Source: Acinetobacter colistiniresistens (GTDB lineage Bacteria; Pseudomonadota; Gammaproteobacteria; Pseudomonadales; Moraxellaceae). Taken from it: a DNA stretch of 64,000 nt. The notes below the pieces were generated by a model. The model saw nothing but the letters and a program-made list of their open reading frames with translations, was not told where the DNA came from and did not search any database. Within the stretch, counting starts at the first letter, position 1. Each line of letters begins with the position of its first letter. The stretch spans positions 654,189 through 718,188 of the forward strand of contig NZ_KE340379.1 of assembly GCF_000413935.1 (NCBI RefSeq), in the 5' to 3' direction. Shown in pieces: positions 44,537-52,781 of this stretch. A program made the translations under genes and the position numbers.

Positions 44537-47053
44537 ATGAAACATTATAGAAAAACAATATTAGCAACTATGGTTTTGGCAACTATGCCGTTGTTGGCTG
44601 CCACCAGCAGTACGCCTATTAAGGTAACCACATTTGTGGATGAGGATGGTGAAAATCCAAATGCCTGCTCGTTGCGTGAAGCATTGAAAACAGCTGCAGA
44701 TCGAGTGTCTTACGGTGGTTGTGTTGTAACGGATACCTTATCAAGTACGCAAAAGGTTATTCAGCTAGAAAAAGGTGTATATACCCTGAAAAAGGAATTG
44801 ACGCCTAATGTGAGTGTTTCAATTTTGGGGGCAAGTCCTGTCGATTGGCAAGGAAAAAATGTCCTTATCAATGATGTAGTAAATCAATATCCTGCCCAAA
44901 TTCCATTGCAAACAACAATTAAAGCAGAAAATTCACGTATTTTTAATACAACGCTTGGTGCAAAAGGTTTAAGTCTAACCAATGTGATTTTAACTGGTGG
45001 CCGCGCTAATGATTTTGGTGGTGCGATATATGCAGGTGCTGATGTTGCATTGCAAAGTACACAAATTCTTAATTCTCAAGCAAAAGAGGGCGGCGCTATT
45101 TTTTTAGTGGGCCCTTCGACGACCTTAACATTGAATAAGAGTCTGATTCAGGGAAATCAGGCGGATAAAGGCAGTGTACTGTCGATGAGTTGTTTTAATG
45201 ATATTACATATGCAAAACGTACGGTCAATTTAACATCCAACAGTTTTATCGATAATGGTTCGCAAAATTCAAGCAGTATGATCGAGTTTTGTGGGGAATC
45301 AACTGCAACTTTAACGACCAATACCATTGCACAAAATATTGTAAACAATTCAACGGGGAATCTGATTAAGTTCACTGGCGACACTAAAGCTGGAACTGTA
45401 GAAGATAATAACTCCAGTATTTTAAGTAAAACCAGTATTTTAAGTTTGACAAGTAATACCATCGTAGAAAACAAAGGCTTTACAACGCTTCTGTATGATA
45501 AAATTGGTGCTAAATTATTACAGTTCAATGTTCTTGCTTATAATGGGGATAGTAATACGTATGCCTGTCGATATTTATTTGGAAATGTCGCTGATCAAGA
45601 GGGGGTAGGGTTTGGAATTGCTTACAACGCACTTGCGCTAAAAGAAGATGGTTCTAGTTCTACAGTAAACAATGTGTGTGATGTACCGAAAGCGTCTCTT
45701 AAAGATAATAAAACCAATTTGAATGTAAGTGCGATTAATTTTGCCACGCTATTAAGCCCTCTACAAAAAGCTTCTGCTGATACAGCATTCCTGCCAATGT
45801 ATTACCCTAAAGAAAATGCGACACGCGTGCCTAGCGATGATAAAGGGAATACAAAATTAGTTGGCTTATTAGATGTTGCTGGCATAAATTGTAGTTTGAC
45901 CGACCAGCGTGGTTTAGCTCGTCTTACCGACGGCACTTTATATTATGATCCTGAAGCAAGTAACCGTTGTGATATTGGTTCAGTTGAATTAATGAAGTTT
46001 ACAGCGGGTGATTTACAGGATTTAACGAATACGTCGATCAGTGGTTTGATTACAAGTTATCAAACACAATATGACTTTTTTGATAACTTGGTAAAAAATC
46101 CAAATAATCCTGATTTCCTAACCTATTACAAGTCTCGTTTGGATCAATATCAAAAGTTATTACAATATACCAAGGCAAATTTACATTATCGTGCAATTTA
46201 TATTGATTTAAGAAATTACCAACTCCCTTTACCACAAGATGTACAGCAAGCTGATGGTAGTTATAAATTACAGTTCTTTAGTCCAGATTTATATGATGTA
46301 ACAGCAGAACCTTTAGGTAAAGGGCAGATCAATGATACGGTCACTGATATAGATGCAAGTGATAAAGAAAATTTGGTATGCACTTGGAATAAAGATTTAC
46401 AGCAAATTGTTTTTTACCGAAAAGATGACAGCATAACTCAAGCTGGCGATAAGATTTTCTGTAAATATACGATTACCTCTAAACCAGGAACAAACCCACA
46501 AGTAAGTTCATCTGGTTTAATTCGAGCAGCATTTGTAAATATTGCACCTGTTGTAACAAATACATCCTTAACTTTCAAATATAAAGCAACGCAAAAGCTA
46601 AGTTTAAATTTATTGAACTTTGCAAATGACAATGGTGATACGGGTGAGGGTGGTCCTGGTCCAGAAAAGAATCCGAATAAACCTCAGTTTTGGAAGAATG
46701 CAGAAGGAGTCGAATTACCAATTCGCTTAACCAATGTTCCAGTTAATGATCTAGGGATTACGGCAGATCGTAAAGGCGCTTGCCCTGCACCTGATGAAAA
46801 AGAAACTTGTTATGGTGGGAATATTTATGTTCAAGAAGTCAATGCATTTAACCCATTTAACTTCTCATTTAACTATCAGGTTTATGATGCTGATGGCGTA
46901 TCATCCAATGTAGCGACAGTGCGAACCATTAGCACAGCAACAACGACTGATGATACGCGCTCTGCTAGCAGTGGTGGCGGTGGTAGTTTTAGTTTCTACT
47001 CAGTGTTAGGTTTATTGGGATTATTGGCTTATCGCCGCTTTAAAAGTAAATAA
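44537..47053 (+). CDS. CSLREA-domain GlyGly-CTERM protein (second of pair)
   Basis: This 838-residue paralogue has a signal peptide (MKHYRKTILATMVLATMPL), an early CSLREA motif (ACSLREALKTA) and a beta-helix-like core (GGRANDFGGAIYAGADVAL). A larger C-terminal half with a different composition follows. The C-terminus is a textbook GlyGly-CTERM signal: a run of glycines (GGGGSFSFYS), a hydrophobic helix and RRFKSK. Rhombosortase intramembrane proteases cut such signals, often for type II-secreted proteins. It corresponds to the Acinetobacter rhombotarget type by architecture. A strong terminator follows. Confidence 0.83.
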   Translation: MKHYRKTILATMVLATMPLLAATSSTPIKVTTFVDEDGENPNACSLREALKTAADRVSYGGCVVTDTLSSTQKVIQLEKGVYTLKKELTPNVSVSILGASPVDWQGKNVLINDVVNQYPAQIPLQTTIKAENSRIFNTTLGAKGLSLTNVILTGGRANDFGGAIYAGADVALQSTQILNSQAKEGGAIFLVGPSTTLTLNKSLIQGNQADKGSVLSMSCFNDITYAKRTVNLTSNSFIDNGSQNSSSMIEFCGESTATLTTNTIAQNIVNNSTGNLIKFTGDTKAGTVEDNNSSILSKTSILSLTSNTIVENKGFTTLLYDKIGAKLLQFNVLAYNGDSNTYACRYLFGNVADQEGVGFGIAYNALALKEDGSSSTVNNVCDVPKASLKDNKTNLNVSAINFATLLSPLQKASADTAFLPMYYPKENATRVPSDDKGNTKLVGLLDVAGINCSLTDQRGLARLTDGTLYYDPEASNRCDIGSVELMKFTAGDLQDLTNTSISGLITSYQTQYDFFDNLVKNPNNPDFLTYYKSRLDQYQKLLQYTKANLHYRAIYIDLRNYQLPLPQDVQQADGSYKLQFFSPDLYDVTAEPLGKGQINDTVTDIDASDKENLVCTWNKDLQQIVFYRKDDSITQAGDKIFCKYTITSKPGTNPQVSSSGLIRAAFVNIAPVVTNTSLTFKYKATQKLSLNLLNFANDNGDTGEGGPGPEKNPNKPQFWKNAEGVELPIRLTNVPVNDLGITADRKGACPAPDEKETCYGGNIYVQEVNAFNPFNFSFNYQVYDADGVSSNVATVRTISTATTTDDTRSASSGGGGSFSFYSVLGLLGLLAYRRFKSK

Positions 47054-47063
47054 CTCGAAATAT

Positions 47064-47092
47064 AAAAATAGCGCCTAAATGGCGCTATTTTT
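47064..47092. terminator. bidirectional terminator after the CSLREA pair
   Basis: AAAAATAGCGCC and GGCGCTATTTTT form a perfect stem around TAAAT. It lies between the CSLREA pair (+) and the sigma-factor operon (-). Confidence 0.92.
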
Positions 47093-47118
47093 ACTGCAAT
47101 AAACTTTAAAATTGAAAT

Positions 47119-47508
47119 TTAATGCTCAGAATATTTACTGAGATATTCTTCTCTAATCGTTATCCGTTCTTCGCTACTAGCATTTTGCATGCGTTTACGC
47201 AATGTATTGCGTTCTTGTGTGCTCATCTTTTGCCAGACATCGCGCATTTTTTGTTTTTCATCTTCTGGCAGTTGCGTGAACCATTCCATCCTTTGCTGAA
47301 GTTGAGAACTCTGGCTAGTAGGAACTTCTTTCAAGGTTTGGTAACGTTTAATTAAAACACGTTGCTCTTCAGGCGACAGGTCGTCCCATGCTTCTTCTGT
47401 TGTGGCTTTATTGGGTTTAGAAAATACCCAAAAGCGTTCTGAACCTGCAAAACTGGTTTGTAATAAGCTGAGCGTACACACAACAAGTGCTAATTTTTTA
47501 GCTGCCAT
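47119..47508 (-). CDS. DUF3106 periplasmic protein
   Basis: The 129-residue protein has a signal peptide (MAAKKLALVVCTLSLLQTSFAG) and a helical, highly charged body. Repeated short motifs such as LSPEEQRVLIKRY, LPEDEKQKMRDVW and STQERNTLRKRM fit DUF3106. The frame opens at GTG 47526, but the ATG at 47508 has AAGG 7 bases upstream and starts the signal peptide. It overlaps the end of the membrane protein gene by 11 bases. It is the third gene of the sigma-factor operon. It may be a periplasmic sensor in this system, which is inference. Confidence 0.8.
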   Translation of the reverse strand: MAAKKLALVVCTLSLLQTSFAGSERFWVFSKPNKATTEEAWDDLSPEEQRVLIKRYQTLKEVPTSQSSQLQQRMEWFTQLPEDEKQKMRDVWQKMSTQERNTLRKRMQNASSEERITIREEYLSKYSEH

Positions 47509-47821
47509 GTGGAACCTTATCCTCACCTAAGACCAATAACATCTCCATGTCTTCAACCATTTGCGGCGAAAGTTTTGGATTTACGACAACCTGATTTTGT
47601 GGTTGATCAGCAAGCTGTAACGAGCTTGGTAGAACCACAATTCCCATGATTGCAGCAGCAACAGCAAAACCTGTCATTTTCCAGATACTATAATAAGAAG
47701 TTGGCTTCTTTTGTACCGTATCAAGAACATGATTCATCACTTGCATTTTGTTGTGATGCTGTTCTTTCGCAAGTTGGTCAAGTCTGGAAGTCACATGGTT
47801 CGTGAACTCATCTTTTTTCAT
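47498..47821 (-). CDS. single-pass membrane protein, possible anti-sigma factor
   Basis: The 107-residue protein has a hydrophilic N-terminal part of about 45 residues (cytoplasmic side), one membrane helix (KMTGFAVAAAIMGIVVLPSSL) and a short periplasmic tail. This is the layout of small anti-sigma factors. It has no zinc-binding HxxxCxxC motif. The start codon lies inside the end of the sigma gene (14-base overlap) behind a strong AGGAGG, so production is coupled to the sigma factor. That coupling is the main evidence for the anti-sigma role. Confidence 0.72.
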   Translation of the reverse strand: MKKDEFTNHVTSRLDQLAKEQHHNKMQVMNHVLDTVQKKPTSYYSIWKMTGFAVAAAIMGIVVLPSSLQLADQPQNQVVVNPKLSPQMVEDMEMLLVLGEDKVPHGS

Positions 47822-48446
47822 CTGATGATCCTCCTGTATGTGGATTTAAATGCTCAAGAGCAATTCGGAGTCCCTGAATTGCACGGTGGTAATGCGTTTT
47901 AACGCTGCCTTCGCTGCAATCCATAATTTGTGCTGTGGTCATTGTGTCGAACCCTTCCCACGCTCTGAGCATAAATGCCTGTTGTTGACGAACAGGTAGC
48001 TGATTGATCGCTGCTTGAATTTCTTCCATCGTGACTTCCTGATCAAGAAATTCAAATGGATTAGGCGTTGATTCATCTACAACGTCAATGATTTCCTCGT
48101 CATCATCTAAACTAATTTTTTTAAACAATGAGAATGGGCTAGCGCGGCGAGCTTCTTTGCGGCGCCAGTCCTGGAGTTTATTGTTTAATATGGTGTAGAA
48201 CAGGGGATACCATTCTTCAGTACTTTTATCAGCATATGATTTATGCAATGAAATGAAAGCTTCTTGCACTAAATCCATCGCAATGCCTTGTTGTCCCTGC
48301 GTTGCACTTTCCATCATAACCAAGGCACGACCTGTAACGTCTTGCATAAAAAAACGCAGACGTTGTTCAACAGTACTACGATCAGTACTGTTTTCAATTC
48401 GAGCCTTTTTCGGTGCTAAATCCATAGAGATGGAAAATCCTGTCAT
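47808..48446 (-). CDS. RNA polymerase ECF sigma factor
   Basis: The 212-residue protein has sigma-70 region 2 (DLVQEAFISLHKSY, then YPLFYTILNNKLQDWRRKEARR) and region 4 with the helix-turn-helix TTAQIMDCSEGSVKTHYHRAIQGL. Region 3 is absent, so it is an ECF (group IV) sigma. An acidic linker (DDDEEIIDVVDE) joins the domains. It heads a three-gene operon with a small membrane protein and a DUF3106 periplasmic protein, suggesting an envelope-stress circuit. The targets are unknown. Confidence 0.88.
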   Translation of the reverse strand: MTGFSISMDLAPKKARIENSTDRSTVEQRLRFFMQDVTGRALVMMESATQGQQGIAMDLVQEAFISLHKSYADKSTEEWYPLFYTILNNKLQDWRRKEARRASPFSLFKKISLDDDEEIIDVVDESTPNPFEFLDQEVTMEEIQAAINQLPVRQQQAFMLRAWEGFDTMTTAQIMDCSEGSVKTHYHRAIQGLRIALEHLNPHTGGSSDEKR

Positions 48447-48584
48447 GGATACCCACCATTAATTCCAATTCATTAATCATATAACGTTGAAAATGGTGGG
48501 CGCGTTGACAACTTAAGCAATTATTTTTAGTAGTGTAATTGATTTTCTCAGTAAAAAATCCGTAATTAAAATAATTTAACGTTT

Positions 48585-49361
48585 TTACTGACGTTGACGA
48601 ACCATTTCAAAAAAGCATACTGAACCTGCAATCGCAACGTTGAGGGACTCTTGTCCACCCGGTTGAGGGATCGTTACGGCTTGAGCATGTGCTAACGCAT
48701 AATCACTGGCACCTTGACCTTCGTTGCCTAAAATCCAGACACAAGCTTGGGTTAAATCCTTGCTGTATAAGCTGGTTGAGCGGTGTGAACTGGTGACAAA
48801 CACAGGTATTTGAAATTTTGGCAGAATATCCGTGAGCTGGAAGTTTTCAAAACATTGAAGACTAAAATGAGCGCCCATACCTGCTCGAAGCACACGTGGA
48901 GACCACAGTGCAGCTGAACCTTGTGTGCAAATCACCTGTTTGATGTTTGCAGCGGCAGCAGAGCGGAGGAGTGTTCCTACATTCCCAGGATCTTGAACAT
49001 TTTCTAGAATTAAAGTGTCGGCATTAAAATCAATGGTGGCAGCAGTTTTGGGTAGGTCGACAATCGCTAGACATGGCAGGGTGGTGCCCAATGTGCTTAA
49101 ATCCTTATACAGGACTTCACTGATAACGAAGATGTGACCTTGATGGAGTTTGATCACCTCTTGTAAGTCTGGATGTTCTAAGGCTTGTTCAGTGGTAAAT
49201 AAAGAAAAGATTTTTTTCTGTTGCTGTAACCACGCCAAGCACAGATGTGTACCTTCTAGAACGGTTTGCTGATGTTTTTTTCGAGCGCTGTTAAGCTCGA
49301 TCAGCCCACGCAAATGTTTGATTTTTGCATTGTCTTTTGATTCTAGGAAAATAACCGCCAT
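48585..49361 (-). CDS. TrmH/SpoU family RNA 2'-O-methyltransferase
   Basis: The product of 258 residues has an N-terminal substrate-binding domain and a SPOUT methyltransferase domain with its three motifs. These are LILENVQDPGNVGTLLRSA, WILGNEGQGAS and TIPQPGGQESLNVAIAGSV, which form the knotted SAM site. It should methylate a ribose 2'-OH in rRNA or tRNA; the exact target is not clear. The open frame begins at TTG 49376. I start at the ATG 49361 (MAVIFLESKDN), which matches the family. A perfect 24-base palindrome lies 18 bases upstream. Confidence 0.88.
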   Translation of the reverse strand: MAVIFLESKDNAKIKHLRGLIELNSARKKHQQTVLEGTHLCLAWLQQQKKIFSLFTTEQALEHPDLQEVIKLHQGHIFVISEVLYKDLSTLGTTLPCLAIVDLPKTAATIDFNADTLILENVQDPGNVGTLLRSAAAANIKQVICTQGSAALWSPRVLRAGMGAHFSLQCFENFQLTDILPKFQIPVFVTSSHRSTSLYSKDLTQACVWILGNEGQGASDYALAHAQAVTIPQPGGQESLNVAIAGSVCFFEMVRQRQ

Positions 49362-49378
49362 AAGATAAACATCCAAAA

Positions 49379-49402
49379 GGGTATTATAAATTTATAATAC
49401 CC
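49379..49402. promoter_or_regulatory. perfect 24-bp palindrome before the RNA methyltransferase gene
   Basis: GGGTATTATAAA joins directly to TTTATAATACCC with no loop. It contains TATAAT on one strand and its complement on the other, so it could hold a -10 box on each strand. It lies between fbp and the methyltransferase gene. It may be an operator or an RNA hairpin affecting both transcripts. Confidence 0.5.
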
Positions 49403-49417
49403 TGATTATAAAAGTAA

Positions 49418-50389
49418 TTAGTGATAGCTTGTTACGCGTTCGACTTCATTTTTAGAACCAATAATTACTGGAACACGTTGGTGTAATTCAGTCGGTTGAA
49501 TTTCCATGATACGAACACGACCCGTTGTAGAAGCACCGCCTGCTTGTTCAATCAGCATACTCATTGGGTTTGCTTCATACATCAAGCGTAAGCGGCCTGC
49601 TTTCTTCGGATCTTTTAAATCGTAAGGATAAAGGAAAATACCACCACGGCATAAGATACGGTGAATATCACCGACCATGCATGCTACCCAGCGCATGTTG
49701 AAGTCTTTTTCACGGACAGAGGTTTTACCCGCTAACAGCTCATCAATATAACGTTTTACTGGATTTTCCCAGTGACGTTGATTAGATGAGTTAATTGCAA
49801 ACTCTTGTGTATCTGCTGTAACTTGCACTTGTTCAGTAGTTAACAGGAAGCTCTTTGTGGTCGGATCAAACGTAAAGAACACAACACCTGTGCCCACAGT
49901 AAGTACGAGCATGGTCGATGGACCATAAAGCACATAACCTGCAGCAACTTGTTCAGTACCTGCTTGCATAAAGTCAGCAGATTGAGTCACTGCATTCTTT
50001 GCAGGAAGAATCGAGAAAATTGTACCAACACACATGTTAATGTCGATATTGCTTGAACCATCGAGTGGATCGAATAAAACCAGATATTTACCATTTTCCT
50101 GAGCAGGGGTGAAGTCATCTAATTCTTCTGAAGCTAAACCACCCACTTGAGGGTGTACTTTTAATGCATCAATCAGGTAGTCATTTGAAATAACGTCTAA
50201 TTTCTTTTGTGTTTCACCTTGAACGTTTTCATTGCCAGCACTACCTAAAATACCTGCTAAAGCACCTTTTTGCAGGGCTTGATCAATGGTTTGACAGGTT
50301 GCAGCAATTGTTTCGATGACTTGTGCCAACTCTGGAGTCAAATTCCCATTTTGTTGTTCTAGATATTGGGTCAAAGTAAGGTTTGACAT
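49418..50389 (-). CDS. fbp: class I fructose-1,6-bisphosphatase
   Basis: Fbp removes the C1 phosphate of fructose-1,6-bisphosphate, the committed step of gluconeogenesis. The 323-residue protein has the metal-binding [10 protein letters not shown] motif, SNDYLIDAL and the substrate loop [41 protein letters not shown] lies 9 bases before the ATG. Gluconeogenesis suits an organism that lives on organic acids. It stands alone. Confidence 0.96.
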   Translation of the reverse strand: MSNLTLTQYLEQQNGNLTPELAQVIETIAATCQTIDQALQKGALAGILGSAGNENVQGETQKKLDVISNDYLIDALKVHPQVGGLASEELDDFTPAQENGKYLVLFDPLDGSSNIDINMCVGTIFSILPAKNAVTQSADFMQAGTEQVAAGYVLYGPSTMLVLTVGTGVVFFTFDPTTKSFLLTTEQVQVTADTQEFAINSSNQRHWENPVKRYIDELLAGKTSVREKDFNMRWVACMVGDIHRILCRGGIFLYPYDLKDPKKAGRLRLMYEANPMSMLIEQAGGASTTGRVRIMEIQPTELHQRVPVIIGSKNEVERVTSYH

Positions 50390-50565
50390 ATTGAATAGCT
50401 CCGATTTAGCCGTGTCAAAATTGATAAAAAAGAATGAGGGTATTCTAGATGAGATCGTGCAAAAATAAAAATTATCTTACTTTATTTATGTTGCTTTTAT
50501 GATTACAAGTACGTCATTACATGCTATGTTGCATAGATACTAAACAGGATGTTTGGAGGTTAAAT

Positions 50566-50751
50566 ATGACAACCAAGAATTTTGAGGCAACGCCCACGCC
50601 AAGTGAGCCAATTAGCTTAGATACGATTTCCAAAGAAAATGTGAAGGATGCATGGAAACAGTATGAGGCCAAGCCAGAATACAAAGAGTTTAACAAGCAT
50701 GATTTGATTGAGTCGATGCAGAACAAGTCCGACCCTCAATCTTCGTCTTGA
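50566..50751 (+). CDS. small hydrophilic protein, unknown function
   Basis: This 61-residue protein (MTTKNFEATPTP) is highly charged and has no signal or membrane helix. It contains the ENVKDAWKQYEAKPEYKEFN segment, likely a helix. The frame could open at 50521, but TTGGAGG lies about 7 bases upstream of the ATG at 50566. A strong terminator follows. No function can be assigned. Confidence 0.75.
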   Translation: MTTKNFEATPTPSEPISLDTISKENVKDAWKQYEAKPEYKEFNKHDLIESMQNKSDPQSSS

Positions 50752-50757
50752 TGAATG

Positions 50758-50794
50758 AAATAAAAATGCTCACATAAAGTGAGCATTTTTATTT
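50758..50794. terminator. terminator between the small gene and pal
   Basis: AAATAAAAATGCTCAC and GTGAGCATTTTTATTT form a perfect 16-base stem around a 5-base loop. It serves the small gene (+) and probably the pal end of the tol operon (-). Confidence 0.93.
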
Positions 50795-50809
50795 AAAGCC
50801 TAACCACGA

Positions 50810-51376
50810 TTATTTTAATAGTGGTGGAACTGCTTCATAGTTAATTTCTACGCGGCGGTTTTCTTTCCACGCAGCTTCATCATGGCCTGCGTTGACAGGT
50901 GATTCTTTACCGTAGCTGACTGCTTCAAGTTGCTGTGGGTTTACACCGTTGGTAATCAAAAAGCTTTCAACCGCTTTTGCGCGACGTTCGCCAAGTGCCA
51001 TGTTGTATTCACGTGTACCACGTTCATCCGTATGACCTGTAAGAGCAACACGAGAGTTGGCATTGGCAACTAGGAACTGAGCGTGTGCTTGAAGTGTCTG
51101 ATAGTCTTCATTTGATAAATCACTGCTGTCATAGTTAAAGTGAACAACGCGTTTTGCCAAGAATGCTTTGTTTGCAGCAGTTACACCTTTTGAAGATGCG
51201 CCAGCCAAGTTTTGTGCATTGAGTGCTGCATCTTCACTTAAACCCTCGGTGCTGACCGTTGATGAGCCATTTGGGTTAGTACCTGTGGTAATTTCGGCAG
51301 CAGGTTTACGGCTTGCACAACCTGTAAATACAAGTGTTGCAGCAATGAGTGGAAGCGTTAGATATTTAATGTTCAT
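50810..51376 (-). CDS. pal: peptidoglycan-associated lipoprotein
   Basis: Pal anchors the outer membrane to peptidoglycan as part of the Tol-Pal system. The 188-residue protein starts with a signal peptide and lipobox LVFTGC (Cys20). After a linker rich in Ser, Thr and Ala there is an OmpA-like domain with [23 protein letters not shown], which binds diaminopimelate. The longer frame at 51442 overlaps tolB and lacks a proper signal sequence. GGAG lies 6 bases before the ATG at 51376. It is the last gene of the tol operon. Confidence 0.96.
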   Translation of the reverse strand: MNIKYLTLPLIAATLVFTGCASRKPAAEITTGTNPNGSSTVSTEGLSEDAALNAQNLAGASSKGVTAANKAFLAKRVVHFNYDSSDLSNEDYQTLQAHAQFLVANANSRVALTGHTDERGTREYNMALGERRAKAVESFLITNGVNPQQLEAVSYGKESPVNAGHDEAAWKENRRVEINYEAVPPLLK

Positions 51377-51398
51377 ATGATTCTCCAATAAATTAAAC

Positions 51399-52682
51399 TT
51401 ATTTTGGTGCCCAAGCTGGTTCACGAACTTCACCTTGCTCACTTGGTAAATTCATGCGGAAACGGCCGTCAGTAGACATAACCGATAATAAGCCACGACT
51501 ACCTTCACGGGTTGCATAAACCACCATTTGTCCATTTGGTGAGAAGCTTGGCGATTCGTCTAAACTGGTTGGTGTAAGAATGTTGGTAATACCTGTATTG
51601 ATATCTTGAATTGCTACTTTATAGTTGCTGCCGCTTGGGCGGTGCACTAAAGCAATTTTTTTACCATCAGCACTTAGCGTACCGCGTGCATTGAATGCGC
51701 CTTTGAAGGTTAAGCGTTTAACTGAACTATCATCAAAGCTGTAGCGATAAATTTGTGGTGAACCGCCGCGGTCTGAGGTAAAGATGAATGATTTACCATC
51801 AGGTGCGTAGCGTGCTTCAGTATCAATGGCAGTGTCATTGGTCATGCGTTGTACTTGGCGCGTGCTTAAATCCATTTGATAGATTTCAGGATTACCATTC
51901 ATCGATGCGGTAAATAGCATTGATTTACCATCTGGTGAGAAGCTTGGTGCACCATTTAATCCACGGAAGCTGGCTAGAACTTCGCGTTGGCCTGTGGCTA
52001 AGTCTTGCAGATAAATCGCAGGACGCTTGGTCTCAAAGGACACATATGCAATTTTCTTGGCATCTGGTGTCCAGGCTGGAGAAAGAATAGGGTCTCGTGA
52101 TGACAGGACAGTTTTAGGCTGTTCGCCATCAGTATCAGCAATTTGCAGAGTATAACGTTGGGCTGGCGTTGCCTGATTACGTAATACATAGGCAATACGA
52201 CCACTAAAGTCACCCGCAATACCCGTTAACGCTTGATAAATCGTATCACTGATCATATGACCAGCTTGGCGTATACGTGAGCTTGGTACAGTGAGTACCT
52301 CATTCAGTAGATATTTTTGTTTTTGTACATCATAAAGCTGGTAATGAATTTCAAAGGTATTGGCATCAACCGCTTTCATTTGCCCAACGACAACGTAAGG
52401 TACACCCGTATTTTGCCAATCACCTGCTTGAACCTGATTCAGGCTCGCAGTTGCTGGTAAATTTTGAGATGCACTGGTAAAACGACCTGAACGATTTAAA
52501 TCGCTTTCCACGATAGGATAGATCGCATTGTCATTTGCAAAGGGGACAATCGCGATTTTAGGGGCTTGTTCAGGGGCTTTTGCAATCTCGAGGTGTAATT
52601 GTGCGAAAGTTGCTGTTGGAACAACTGTGCTAATCGCAGTGAAAACTGCTAAAGAGATGAGGTGTTTACGAGTCTTGTCCAT
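51399..52682 (-). CDS. tolB: Tol-Pal system translocation protein TolB
   Basis: TolB is the periplasmic beta-propeller that links Pal to TolA. The 427-residue protein has a signal peptide ending TATFAQ, an N-terminal alpha/beta domain ([22 protein letters not shown]) and a six-bladed propeller. Repeated blade motifs such as [33 protein letters not shown] and [16 protein letters not shown] are visible. It precedes pal by 22 bases. A long stem between tolA and tolB may separate its expression from upstream. Confidence 0.96.
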   Translation of the reverse strand: MDKTRKHLISLAVFTAISTVVPTATFAQLHLEIAKAPEQAPKIAIVPFANDNAIYPIVESDLNRSGRFTSASQNLPATASLNQVQAGDWQNTGVPYVVVGQMKAVDANTFEIHYQLYDVQKQKYLLNEVLTVPSSRIRQAGHMISDTIYQALTGIAGDFSGRIAYVLRNQATPAQRYTLQIADTDGEQPKTVLSSRDPILSPAWTPDAKKIAYVSFETKRPAIYLQDLATGQREVLASFRGLNGAPSFSPDGKSMLFTASMNGNPEIYQMDLSTRQVQRMTNDTAIDTEARYAPDGKSFIFTSDRGGSPQIYRYSFDDSSVKRLTFKGAFNARGTLSADGKKIALVHRPSGSNYKVAIQDINTGITNILTPTSLDESPSFSPNGQMVVYATREGSRGLLSVMSTDGRFRMNLPSEQGEVREPAWAPK

Positions 52683-52733
52683 AGTTACAATTACTTGCGT
52701 TCGTATTTTTGTGGCTGTTGATTATTTAACATA

Positions 52734-52766
52734 GTTACATGCTTTGTGCTATTAAAAGCATGTAAC
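52734..52766 (-). promoter_or_regulatory. 12-bp stem between tolA and tolB
   Basis: GTTACATGCTTT and AAAGCATGTAAC are perfect inverted repeats around a 9-base loop. No T-run follows on the - strand, so it is not a simple terminator. It may act as a processing or stability element, or an attenuator within the tol operon. Confidence 0.5.
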
Positions 52767-52781
52767 GTTAACTATTCATTA

